Source of the DNA: Bacteroidota bacterium
Lineage (GTDB): Bacteria > Bacteroidota > Bacteroidia > Bacteroidales > F082
Assembly (NCBI GenBank): GCA_002686705.1
Contig: NYYH01000027.1
Span: forward strand, 24,773-45,820
Direction: 5' to 3'
Length of the DNA stretch: 21,048 bases
The position numbers were made by a program, and so were the translations under genes. This document shows positions 1-6,960 of this stretch, in pieces. Every line of letters starts with the position of its first letter. Position 1 is the stretch's first letter. The notes under the pieces are model-generated. The model had not been told where the DNA came from. It searched no databases and saw nothing but the letters and a program-made list of their open reading frames with translations.

Positions 1-983
1 TGACTAGCAGCGCCATATTCAGGGGTCATGACATAAAATGATACATCACTATGATCAATAATGGCTGTGTCGGACTGTCCTATACCTGATGTTTCAAGAA
101 TTATCAGATCAAATCCGGCTGCCTGTGCAATAGTTTCTGCATCTTTTACATATTTAGAAATACTCAAATTCGACTGCCTTGTAGCTAATGAACGCATGTA
201 AACACGAGGATTATCAATCGCATTCATGCGAATTCTGTCGCCTAGTAATGCTCCTCCCGATCTTCTTTTTGAAGGGTCTACTGAAATTATAGCAATGGTT
301 TTGTCAGGAAAATCAGACAAGAAACGCCTTACTATTTCATCAACCAATGATGATTTACCGGCACCACCTGTTCCTGTAATACCCAACACGGGTGCTTTAT
401 TCCCCTTAATTTTATCAGATAGCTTATTAATTATTGGAATAACTTCTTTAGGGTAATTTTCAGCAGCAGAAATTAATTGTGCTATGGCAACATAATCACG
501 ATTTAATATATCGTCAACACCTACATCTATGTTCTTGCCGGTCGGAAAATCGGATTTCTCTAATAAATCATTTATCATTCCCTGTAACCCCATTTCCATG
601 CCATCATCAGGTGTGTATATACGACTAATACCATATTCTTGCAGCTCTTTTATTTCTTCCGGAAGAATAACTCCACCACCACCACCAAATATTTTAATAT
701 GGCCGCATCCTTTATCAGCAAGCATGTCGTGCATATATTTAAAAAATTCCATGTGACCACCCTGATAAGAAGTTAGGGCAATTGCCTGTGCGTCTTCTTG
801 TATGGCGGTGTTCACAATTTCGTGAACCGAGCGATTATGACCTAAATGTATAACTTCAGCACCCGAAGCCTGTATAATCCTACGCATCACATTAATAGCA
901 GCATCATGCCCATCAAACAATGATGCTGCAGTAACAATCCGTATGTGATTTTTGGGTTTATATACTTTTTGAACCTTTGTCAT
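1..983 (-). CDS. icmF: Fused isobutyryl-CoA mutase (IcmF), N-terminal 327 residues, cut by window edge
   Basis: IcmF is a cytoplasmic adenosylcobalamin enzyme that interconverts isobutyryl-CoA and n-butyryl-CoA and carries its own G-protein chaperone. The visible part begins at an ATG complementary to 981-983. Residues ~13-140 are a B12-binding Rossmann domain, with the cobalt-ligand motif DGH (D24-H26) and a glycine-rich stretch near residues 100-105. Residues ~195-327 are a MeaB/MeaI-like GTPase, with P-loop GTGGAGKSS (204-212), a [16 protein letters not shown] block (235-250) and ETSG (297-300). The order B12 domain then G domain is diagnostic of IcmF rather than plain methylmalonyl-CoA mutase. 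The C-terminal mutase (TIM barrel) domain lies outside the window, so the exact substrate (isobutyryl- versus pivalyl-CoA) cannot be judged. A TATATTTG -7 box lies 25 nt upstream. Methylmalonyl-CoA epimerase at 10824 is a possible metabolic partner but not an operon neighbour. Confidence 0.93.
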   Translation of the reverse strand, partial: MTKVQKVYKPKNHIRIVTAASLFDGHDAAINVMRRIIQASGAEVIHLGHNRSVHEIVNTAIQEDAQAIALTSYQGGHMEFFKYMHDMLADKGCGHIKIFGGGGGVILPEEIKELQEYGISRIYTPDDGMEMGLQGMINDLLEKSDFPTGKNIDVGVDDILNRDYVAIAQLISAAENYPKEVIPIINKLSDKIKGNKAPVLGITGTGGAGKSSLVDEIVRRFLSDFPDKTIAIISVDPSKRRSGGALLGDRIRMNAIDNPRVYMRSLATRQSNLSISKYVKDAETIAQAAGFDLIILETSGIGQSDTAIIDHSDVSFYVMTPEYGAAS

Positions 984-1007
984 ATTTATTGAAATTTCAC
1001 GTAGCTG

Positions 1008-1015
1008 CAAATATA
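1008..1015 (-). promoter_or_regulatory. Bacteroidota -7 box for icmF
   Basis: Read on the minus strand this is TATATTTG, a full match to the TAnnTTTG -7 consensus, ending 24 nt before the icmF ATG. I see no good TTTG -33 box at the usual 19-21 nt spacing. Confidence 0.5.
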
Positions 1016-1096
1016 GCCTTAAATCAGCAAACTACTTTGTTATGAAAAGTCAAAATCAACTCAAACTTTCAAATTAACTAATCCTGAATCTTGTTT

Positions 1097-1129
1097 CTTG
1101 CTACCGTCTCCATTTTTTCAATACTTTTG
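1097..1129 (+). promoter_or_regulatory. Promoter of the S46 peptidase gene
   Basis: TACTTTTG at 1122-1129 matches the Bacteroidota -7 consensus TAnnTTTG. CTTG at 1097-1100, 21 nt upstream, is a one-mismatch -33 box. The predicted transcript would start near 1135. That rules out the in-frame TTG at 1098, which lies inside the -33 element, and supports the ATG at 1155. Confidence 0.55.
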
Positions 1130-1154
1130 GCTTCTTATTGTAAAACAGATAAAT

Positions 1155-3323
1155 ATGAATATTAAATCTACAATATTGATCTTTGTTGTTATTGTTCTTT
1201 CAAGGCTAACACTAATTGGTGGAGAAGGGATGTGGATTCCTATGCTTCTGCAGCAAATGAATGAAAAAGAAATGCAGGAGATGGGCATGAAAATTACTGC
1301 CGAAGACATTTATTCAATTAACCATAGCAGCCTTAAAGATGCTATTCTTCTTTTTGGTAGAGGGTGCACGAGTGAGATTATTTCGAAAGATGGACTACTT
1401 CTTACTAATCATCATTGTGGATACAGTCGTATTCAAAAACATAGCACTGTTGATCATGATTATTTAACAGATGGTTTTTGGGCAATGAACAAAGCTGAGG
1501 AACTTCCTAATCCTGGTCTTACTGCCTCATTACTCATTGAGATGAAAGAAGTTACCGATAGCGTACTTGCAGGTGTTGATGAAAATATGACAATGAAGGA
1601 AAGACAAAATGCTATTCGTAATAACGTTAAAAGAATAACTTCAAATTTTGAAAGTGACTCAAAATATAAGGCAGCTATTAAGCCATTTTTTCAAGGCAAT
1701 GAGTATTATATGATGATTACCGAAGTTTTCAAAGATATTCGTCTGGTAGGCGCACCACCATCAAACATTGGGAAATTTGGTGGAGATACTGATAACTGGA
1801 TGTGGCCACGCCATACTGGCGATTTTTCTTTATTCAGGATTTACGTTGATAAAGATGGTAATCCTGCAGAATATTCTGAAGATAATGTTCCTTATCACCC
1901 TAAATATTATTTCTCAATATCTCTGGATGGTGTCCAGGAAGATGACTTCACATTTGTTTTCGGTTATCCTGCGCGTACAAATGAGTATATGCCTTCATAC
2001 GCAATTGAGTTGATTACAGAGATTGGAAATCCCAAGAAGATAGAACTTCGTGAAAAAAGATTAGAGATTTTCAATAAATATTCATCCAAAGATCCCAAAG
2101 TTCGTTTACAATACGCATCGAAACATGCACGGGTTTCCAATTACTGGAAAAAAATGATTGGTGAAAGCGGTGGTATTAAGCGCATGAAAGGTATTAAAGC
2201 CAAGCAGAATTTTGAAAATGAATTTAAATCATGGGCTGTGTCCTCAGGAAATACTCAATATGCCAGTTTACTACCCGAATTTGAAAGAGTATATAAAGAG
2301 CTCACTCCAATCAGCGTTGCAAGTAATTATATAATGGAAGCCGGGATGGCTATCGAAATTATAAAGTTCGCTAACTCCTTTAGAAAGCTTGTTGCACTGA
2401 GTAAAGCGAATCCAATTAATGAAGATGCAATTAGGGAAGAAATCACAAAACTTAAAAGGTCAACTCATGGATTTTTCAAGGATTATTATAAACCTATTGA
2501 TGAGGAGGTTATGATTGATATGTTACGTTTGTACGATAAAAATATATCGACAGAATTTAAACCTTCATTTTTCAACACAATAGATGCTAAGTATAAAGAT
2601 GATTATAAAGCCTATGCTAATTATGTGTTTACAAAGTCAATTTTCGATAAAGAAGATAAGCTCATGTCTTTTCTCGATAATTATAAGCCAAAATGGTATA
2701 AAAAACTTTTGAAAGATCCTGCATACATTATGGGCATGGATATGGGAGTACTTTATAATAGTAAGTTTGGTAAAAAAATGACAACCTATTACAATGCCAT
2801 CGACAGCCTTCAACGTATTTATATGAAAGCCCAAATGGAGATGAACCCTGATATGCGATTTTATCCAGATGCAAACTTTACGCTACGGGTATCATATGGA
2901 AATGCAAGTGGTTATTCCCCCAAAGATGCAGTTTATTATAAACATTATACAACCCTTGAAGGTATAATGGAAAAGGAAGATCCGAATATTTATGATTATG
3001 TTGTTACTGACCGCCTGAGTGAGTTGTATAATAATAGAGATTACGGCGCTTACGCGGATAAAGATGGCACATTACATGTTGGTTTTGCCGCCAGCAACCA
3101 CACAACAGGAGGTAATTCGGGCAGCCCAGTATTAAATGCCGATGGTCAGCTTATTGGTGTTAACTTTGATCGTTGCTGGGAAGGAACTATGAGTGACTTG
3201 ATGTACGATTCTACTATTTGTAGAAATATTTCCATTGATATTCGCTATTTCCTTTTCATAGTTGATAAATATGCCGGTGCAGGATATCTACTTGAAGAAA
3301 TGAAACTGGTGAAAAGTGAGTAG
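1155..3323 (+). CDS. S46 family dipeptidyl peptidase, DPP11-like (Asp/Glu-specific)
   Basis: S46 serine exopeptidases remove dipeptides from the N-terminus of oligopeptides in the periplasm; DPP11 prefers Asp/Glu at P1. Starting at ATG 1155 gives 722 residues, the family's usual length, with an N-terminal hydrophobic signal (residues ~4-20). The catalytic triad is visible: His in TNHHCGY (H86/H87), Asp in HTGDFSLF (D223, by analogy) and Ser655 in GGNSGSP. Arg673 in NFDRCWEGTMSD sits 18 residues after the serine. In Porphyromonas gingivalis, DPP11 has Arg673 and DPP7 has Gly at this S1 position, so acidic specificity is predicted. The frame also opens further upstream to a TTG at 1098, but the promoter lies there. 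The helical domain between the two trypsin-like halves (~280-560) is intact. Dipeptide release fits the amino-acid catabolic genes elsewhere in the window. Confidence 0.93.
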   Translation: MNIKSTILIFVVIVLSRLTLIGGEGMWIPMLLQQMNEKEMQEMGMKITAEDIYSINHSSLKDAILLFGRGCTSEIISKDGLLLTNHHCGYSRIQKHSTVDHDYLTDGFWAMNKAEELPNPGLTASLLIEMKEVTDSVLAGVDENMTMKERQNAIRNNVKRITSNFESDSKYKAAIKPFFQGNEYYMMITEVFKDIRLVGAPPSNIGKFGGDTDNWMWPRHTGDFSLFRIYVDKDGNPAEYSEDNVPYHPKYYFSISLDGVQEDDFTFVFGYPARTNEYMPSYAIELITEIGNPKKIELREKRLEIFNKYSSKDPKVRLQYASKHARVSNYWKKMIGESGGIKRMKGIKAKQNFENEFKSWAVSSGNTQYASLLPEFERVYKELTPISVASNYIMEAGMAIEIIKFANSFRKLVALSKANPINEDAIREEITKLKRSTHGFFKDYYKPIDEEVMIDMLRLYDKNISTEFKPSFFNTIDAKYKDDYKAYANYVFTKSIFDKEDKLMSFLDNYKPKWYKKLLKDPAYIMGMDMGVLYNSKFGKKMTTYYNAIDSLQRIYMKAQMEMNPDMRFYPDANFTLRVSYGNASGYSPKDAVYYKHYTTLEGIMEKEDPNIYDYVVTDRLSELYNNRDYGAYADKDGTLHVGFAASNHTTGGNSGSPVLNADGQLIGVNFDRCWEGTMSDLMYDSTICRNISIDIRYFLFIVDKYAGAGYLLEEMKLVKSE

Positions 3324-3372
3324 TGTATAGCATTTCAATATTCTTGCTTCCAACTTCCAACAAAAAAACTAC

Positions 3373-3380
3373 TATTTTTG
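3373..3380 (+). promoter_or_regulatory. -7 box immediately upstream of the DAHP synthase start
   Basis: TATTTTTG matches TAnnTTTG exactly and ends only 4 nt before the GTG start codon, implying a leaderless or nearly leaderless transcript if used. No convincing -33 TTTG is seen at 19-21 nt spacing. Confidence 0.42.
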
Positions 3381-3384
3381 TATA

Positions 3385-4473
3385 GTGAGTCCTAAACTAA
3401 AAATACTACCCCTCAACGAGTGGATTGATACTAATGGTAAACCTTTGGTAATTTCAGGACCTTGTAGTGCAGAAAATGAAGAACAAATTTTACAGACTGC
3501 TCATCAGCTAGCCGCTATTAAACAAGTAAATATATTCAGAGCGGGGATATGGAAACCTCGCACACGTCCTGGTGATTTTGATGGCGTGGGCGAAATCGGA
3601 TTAGAATGGTTGAAGCGAGTAAAAAAAGAAACAGGCTTATTAACAACAGTAGAAGTTGCAGATACAAGTCATGTGGAAAAAGCTTTAAAACATGAGGTTG
3701 ATATACTATGGATTGGTGCACGGACCGTTGTTAACCCTTTTTCTGTACAGGCCATTGCAGAAGCTCTAACTGGTGTTAACATACCAATAATGGTTAAAAA
3801 TCCGGTAAATCCTGATATTAAATTGTGGCTTGGTGCAATAGAAAGGTTCAATGCTATAGGAATTAATAAATTAATTGCCATACATAGAGGTTTTCATTAT
3901 TTCGAGAAATCACCATTCCGAAATGCACCTATGTGGGAAATACCAATTGAGTTAAAAAGAATTGTTCCTTCGCTTCCTATAATTGTTGATCCAAGCCACA
4001 TCTGTGGACGTCAGGAACTTATTGAAGTTATTGCCCAAAAAGGTTTGGACCTTGAAATGGATGGTTTGATGATTGAAAGTCATCGCGACCCAAAAAATGC
4101 TTTAACGGATTCGGCTCAACAAATTACACCAGATGATCTTCAAAAACTTCTTAACAAGCTCGTTATCAGACATAAAAAGGGAGATATCGATTTCCAGCAT
4201 AAACTTGAAGAACTACGTACAGAGATAGACAAACTCGATGGTGAGCTACTGCAAATATTGGCTAAAAGAATGGAAATAATTGATGAAATTGGTGATTATA
4301 AAAGGGACAACGATATCACAATACTCCAAATGAAACGTTGGGCAGGCATGATCAAAGACAGAATGTCAATTGGTACTCATTTGGGATTGAATAGTTCTTT
4401 TATGAAAACATTACTTAATCTGATACACAAGGAATCAATTCAAAGACAGGAAGATATATTTAAGAAAAAGTAG
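3385..4473 (+). CDS. Bifunctional DAHP synthase / chorismate mutase
   Basis: It catalyses the first step of the shikimate pathway (phosphoenolpyruvate plus erythrose-4-phosphate to DAHP) and, through its C-terminal domain, chorismate to prephenate for Phe/Tyr synthesis; cytoplasmic. Residues ~20-260 are a DAHP/KDO8P-synthase TIM barrel, with ISGPCSAE (23-30), KPRTRPGDFDG (57-67), IGART (110-114), VKNPVN (137-142), HRGF (167-170), VDPSHICGR (201-209) and MIESHRDP (229-236); Cys27, His205 and Glu231 are probable metal ligands. Residues ~268-357 form an all-helical AroQ/CM_2 chorismate mutase, with EELRTEIDKLD and LAKRMEIIDEIGDYK. This domain order is common in Bacteroidota. The 362-residue frame starts at GTG; no later start would preserve the conserved N-terminus. 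It ends 30 bp from the convergent corA gene. Fusion of the two activities usually means feedback control through the mutase domain; that is family knowledge, not visible here. Confidence 0.93.
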   Translation: MSPKLKILPLNEWIDTNGKPLVISGPCSAENEEQILQTAHQLAAIKQVNIFRAGIWKPRTRPGDFDGVGEIGLEWLKRVKKETGLLTTVEVADTSHVEKALKHEVDILWIGARTVVNPFSVQAIAEALTGVNIPIMVKNPVNPDIKLWLGAIERFNAIGINKLIAIHRGFHYFEKSPFRNAPMWEIPIELKRIVPSLPIIVDPSHICGRQELIEVIAQKGLDLEMDGLMIESHRDPKNALTDSAQQITPDDLQKLLNKLVIRHKKGDIDFQHKLEELRTEIDKLDGELLQILAKRMEIIDEIGDYKRDNDITILQMKRWAGMIKDRMSIGTHLGLNSSFMKTLLNLIHKESIQRQEDIFKKK

Positions 4474-4503
4474 GGTAATATTAAATTAGATTAACTCTCA
4501 ACT

Positions 4504-5403
4504 CTATAGCCATTTTCGCTTCTTGAAATAGGCTACCATTCCACCACCAATAATAAACATAACTATTATTATAATCCAAAAAGCCAGATCATTTTTTTCC
4601 ATTGGTAACAATACATTCATACCGTAAAGGCCGGTGAGAAACGTAAGAGGGAGAATTATGGATGAGATAAGAGTGAGGATCTTCATTATCTCGTTTGTAT
4701 TATTGGTCTGCATTGAATCGAAAGTAGTTGATAAGCCCTCAATCAATTCGCCGTAGTCTTCGGTCATATCCCACATCTTGTTATAATAGTCAAGGATGTT
4801 ACCCCAATAATCTTCCATGTTATCAGCAAAACCTTCTACTTTACCCGACTCAAACTTGTTAAAAACTCTAAGTTGAGGTTTAAACATTGTGTTAATGGCA
4901 ATTATATTTTTTCGGGTAACCGAAAGCCTTTCAATAATTCTGCGTGCTTTTCCACTAAATAATTCACGGTTGATTAACTCAAGTTCGAGACCAATTTTAC
5001 GTAAGATAAATACAGACTCATTCATTATTTTTTCGAGTATGGTATATAACAAAGCATCTGATGTTCCGATTTCAAAATCAGTTCCCAGCCTCTCCTGCTC
5101 CTGCGCCTCTTTAAACATGCTATCTACAATCCAGTGAGTTTTGCCAACTGTAATTAGAAAATCTTCACCCCAAAATACTTTTAACTCGCGGGGTTTAACA
5201 AAAAGGTTTTGACGGTCGAATACCGGGAAATGAAGTATTAAAAAATAATAATCATCGTAAATATCAATCTTTGGCCTTTGATTAATTTGTTTACAATCCT
5301 CAATATCCAACTGGTGAAAATGATACTTATGTTCAAATTCATTAAAATCCTCTTCAGTAGGATTGTTAATATGCAGCCATCTAAGCCTTCCTATTTTTAT
5401 CAT
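4504..5403 (-). CDS. corA: CorA-family magnesium/divalent cation channel
   Basis: CorA proteins are inner-membrane pentameric Mg2+ (Co2+/Ni2+) channels with a large cytoplasmic N-terminal funnel. From ATG 5403 the protein has 299 residues. The N-terminal alpha/beta domain includes WLHINNPTEEDF; long helices follow (~115-235). Two C-terminal membrane helices are present: TM1 (~238-260), ending in the signature YGMN (GMN at 261-263), and TM2 (~273-292), finishing in the usual basic KKRKWL tail. The loop after GMN is LLPMEKND, short and acidic as expected. An in-frame TTG at 5421 would add six residues, but it overlaps the TATTTTTG -7 box, so ATG 5403 is preferred. It is convergent with the DAHP synthase gene, with only 30 bp between stops and no obvious strong terminator. 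Exact ion preference cannot be read from the sequence. Confidence 0.92.
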   Translation of the reverse strand: MIKIGRLRWLHINNPTEEDFNEFEHKYHFHQLDIEDCKQINQRPKIDIYDDYYFLILHFPVFDRQNLFVKPRELKVFWGEDFLITVGKTHWIVDSMFKEAQEQERLGTDFEIGTSDALLYTILEKIMNESVFILRKIGLELELINRELFSGKARRIIERLSVTRKNIIAINTMFKPQLRVFNKFESGKVEGFADNMEDYWGNILDYYNKMWDMTEDYGELIEGLSTTFDSMQTNNTNEIMKILTLISSIILPLTFLTGLYGMNVLLPMEKNDLAFWIIIIVMFIIGGGMVAYFKKRKWL

Positions 5404-5418
5404 CTCTCTCACAGTCGT

Positions 5419-5426
5419 CAAAAATA
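5419..5426 (-). promoter_or_regulatory. -7 box of corA
   Basis: Minus-strand TATTTTTG fits TAnnTTTG and lies 15 nt upstream of ATG 5403. The same octamer precedes the DAHP synthase gene, the porin gene and the DUF5808 gene. Confidence 0.48.
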
Positions 5427-5447
5427 GTGAATTAAATTATTGAGACT

Positions 5448-5470
5448 ATAATTTTGAGAAACAAAATTAT
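5448..5470. promoter_or_regulatory. Perfect 9-bp inverted repeat upstream of corA
   Basis: ATAATTTTG (5448-5456) and CAAAATTAT (5462-5470) are perfect reverse complements separated by AGAAA. The element begins 21 bp upstream of the corA -7 box, so it would cover roughly -30 to -55 of that promoter. It could be an operator; being pure A/T apart from one G/C pair per arm, it could also be chance. Confidence 0.3.
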
Positions 5471-5562
5471 TTAATCGAAATTGTAATAATGCAGTCAGGA
5501 GATCTTAGTTATTATAACTTGTTTAACTGCTATAAGTGTCCCGTAGTTATGAGAAAGGTTAA

Positions 5563-5580
5563 AAACCAAAAGATTGGTTT
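5563..5580 (-). terminator. Possible weak terminator hairpin after the STAS gene
   Basis: A 7-bp perfect stem AAACCAA/TTGGTTT with a 4-nt loop lies about 50 nt past the STAS-like stop on the minus strand. In that direction the right arm runs into a short T run. The stem is AT-rich and weak. Confidence 0.3.
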
Positions 5581-5631
5581 AATAGCAATAATATAATTCT
5601 TCAGATTAAATTATAGACAATTAGAAAAAGT

Positions 5632-6000
5632 TTACTTTTCCGTAAGCCAGTCCCAGGCCTCTTTTTGTTGATCAATAGAAAATATTTTCACTTCTCCACG
5701 CATGATATAGTTATCAAGTTTCATGGCCCACTGTACCCAAAGTGGTCCTCCAACAAGGGCAAACTTCGCTATATCACTCTTAATCTTACCAAGGCCAAGT
5801 TTAAAATCGTCCCACATGGCAATCGGCTCCCAACCTTTAAATTCTTCGTCGAGGTAAAACAAGAAATTTACTTTTCCGTACTCTTTAACTACTGCTTCTA
5901 TTCCGGGGATAAGAATCTCTTTGTAATCTGTATTGGTAAGTTTACCAGTAGCTCTGTAGCCAAGGACATTACCCTGACTTTTAGAAATTTTTTCGATCAT
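5632..6000 (-). CDS. SpoIIAA/STAS-like protein (DUF3478 type)
   Basis: A 122-residue soluble protein with the layout of the SpoIIAA-like (STAS/SEC14-fold) family. It opens with MIEKISKSQGNVLGYRATGKLT, typical of the first strands, then the helix TDYKEILIPGIEAVVKEYG, the strand VNFLFYLDEEFKGWEP, a middle helix (FKLGLGKIKSDI), a strand FALVGGP, and C-terminal helices ending in EAWDWLTEK. No enzyme motif or phosphorylatable Ser of classical anti-sigma antagonists can be assigned. Members of this family are usually annotated only as STAS/SEC14 domain proteins, and the biological role is unknown. It is the second gene of a two-gene unit, 38 nt downstream of the mini winged-helix gene and presumably co-transcribed with it. 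Start ATG is at 5998-6000; the length agrees with the family (~120). Confidence 0.75.
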   Translation of the reverse strand: MIEKISKSQGNVLGYRATGKLTNTDYKEILIPGIEAVVKEYGKVNFLFYLDEEFKGWEPIAMWDDFKLGLGKIKSDIAKFALVGGPLWVQWAMKLDNYIMRGEVKIFSIDQQKEAWDWLTEK

Positions 6001-6038
6001 AGTTTGTTTATTTGTGTTTTGCTAATGTGCGAAAATTC

Positions 6039-6215
6039 CTATTTCGGTGCGTAATAACAAAACTTTGGAGAAAATATCTTCTCTTCGGTTTTTAAGGTTT
6101 TGATAGCTTTGGCAACATCTTTTTTGTCAATACCAGTCATGTCTGCAATTTCACCTGCCTTTAATGGTTTTCCGGCTTTTACTAATGTTTCAATTACTGT
6201 GTTTTCAGTGCTCAT
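6039..6215 (-). CDS. Mini winged-helix DNA-binding protein (58 aa)
   Basis: From ATG 6215 the protein is 58 residues. It reads as a single winged-helix domain: helix VIETLVKAGKPLKAGEIADMTG, recognition helix IDKKDVAKAIKTLKTEEKI, and a wing SPKFCYYAPK. Homologous mini proteins of 55-60 residues occur in Bacteroidota and some archaea and begin just before the first helix. I therefore prefer this start to an in-frame ATG at 6278, which would add a low-complexity Lys-rich 21-residue extension. No ligand-binding domain is present, so it may act by simple occupancy or through a partner. It precedes the STAS-like gene on the same strand and is divergent from the gene at 6335, with 120 bp between starts, so one protein could influence both promoters; that is inference. 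Confidence 0.72.
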   Translation of the reverse strand: MSTENTVIETLVKAGKPLKAGEIADMTGIDKKDVAKAIKTLKTEEKIFSPKFCYYAPK

Positions 6216-6291
6216 ATTTAAATTTTTAATTTTCTTGTAAAGATAGAAAAATTTTGATCTTTTCTTATTAATAGCCATTTGTGTTTATGTA

Positions 6292-6320
6292 TTTGATAAC
6301 CTAAAATTATACTAATTTTG
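6292..6320 (+). promoter_or_regulatory. Promoter of the 6335 outer-membrane gene
   Basis: TAATTTTG at 6313-6320 is a full -7 box ending 14 nt before the ATG. TTTG at 6292-6295 is a -33 box with a slightly short 17-nt spacer. Confidence 0.5.
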
Positions 6321-6334
6321 AGAAAATTCTAAAC

Positions 6335-6946
6335 ATGATAAGGCCATTTCTATTTCTGTTGATATTTATTATGAGTATTAGCCTATATGGCCAAAGTTTC
6401 GACCGAAGTTATTTACATCATGACCTTATGATCAGCTATGGATTACCAGCGACAGACATGTTTCAGGATATTAGCTCAAAAATGTTGGATGATAAGTTTC
6501 CTGATAAGAGATATATTAGGGATAATTATAAGGGATCTGGGATTATTTCTCTTACATACAGACATGTGTCAAAAAATGAGTTAATGCTTTGGGGTATAAA
6601 TGTAGATTTCAACCAAACAATAGGGGAAATTTATAATGTTGGACAATTAGCTGGTGAGCTAAAAAGACGTTTTTTGACAATAGCCATTGAAGGGCAATAT
6701 CGGTATCAAAATATGAACAAAATACAGCTCTACTCTGGACTTGGTGTTGGCTATAGTTTTGGAAAGGAAACACTGACACCCTCTGCTAGTAGTGAAAAAG
6801 TGAGTAGTACGGGTAGTATTAATCGTTTAGCATGGCAAATTAATGCCATTGGCGTTAGAATAGGGAGTTCAATTGCTGGATTTGTTGAATTTGGTTATGG
6901 ATACAGGGGAATTGTAAACGCAGGTATTTCTGTACAATTATATTAA
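6335..6946 (+). CDS. Exported protein, probable small outer-membrane beta-barrel
   Basis: The 203-residue product begins with a clear signal peptide (MIRPFLFLLIFIMSISLYG, then QSF, a typical Bacteroidota cleavage context). The mature part alternates polar and hydrophobic residues in short strands (GIISLTYRH, LMLWGINVDFNQT, FLTIAIEGQYRYQ, IQLYSGLGVGYSFGKE, AGFVEFGYGYRGIVNAGISVQLY). Glycine-rich turns and a final aromatic residue suggest an 8-stranded outer-membrane barrel. I do not recognise a named family and assign no function. It has its own promoter and is followed 11 nt later by ispG, which probably depends on readthrough from it because the ispG start is inside a promoter-like box. Confidence 0.7.
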   Translation: MIRPFLFLLIFIMSISLYGQSFDRSYLHHDLMISYGLPATDMFQDISSKMLDDKFPDKRYIRDNYKGSGIISLTYRHVSKNELMLWGINVDFNQTIGEIYNVGQLAGELKRRFLTIAIEGQYRYQNMNKIQLYSGLGVGYSFGKETLTPSASSEKVSSTGSINRLAWQINAIGVRIGSSIAGFVEFGYGYRGIVNAGISVQLY

Positions 6947-6952
6947 ACTAGC

Positions 6953-6960
6953 TAATTTTG
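6953..6960 (+). promoter_or_regulatory. TAATTTTG box overlapping the ispG start codon
   Basis: This octamer matches the -7 consensus, but its last three bases are the TTG that appears to start ispG. If it were an active promoter the transcript would begin inside the ispG coding region. It may be fortuitous. Confidence 0.25.

Noticed and set aside
226..756. Two plus-strand open frames opposite icmF
   Set aside because: They are antisense to a clearly conserved B12/G-protein coding frame and show no recognisable protein features.
3341..3360. CTTCCAA-type pyrimidine-rich stretches after the S46 gene and near 8560
   Set aside because: Short imperfect low-complexity sequence; no unit can be delimited.
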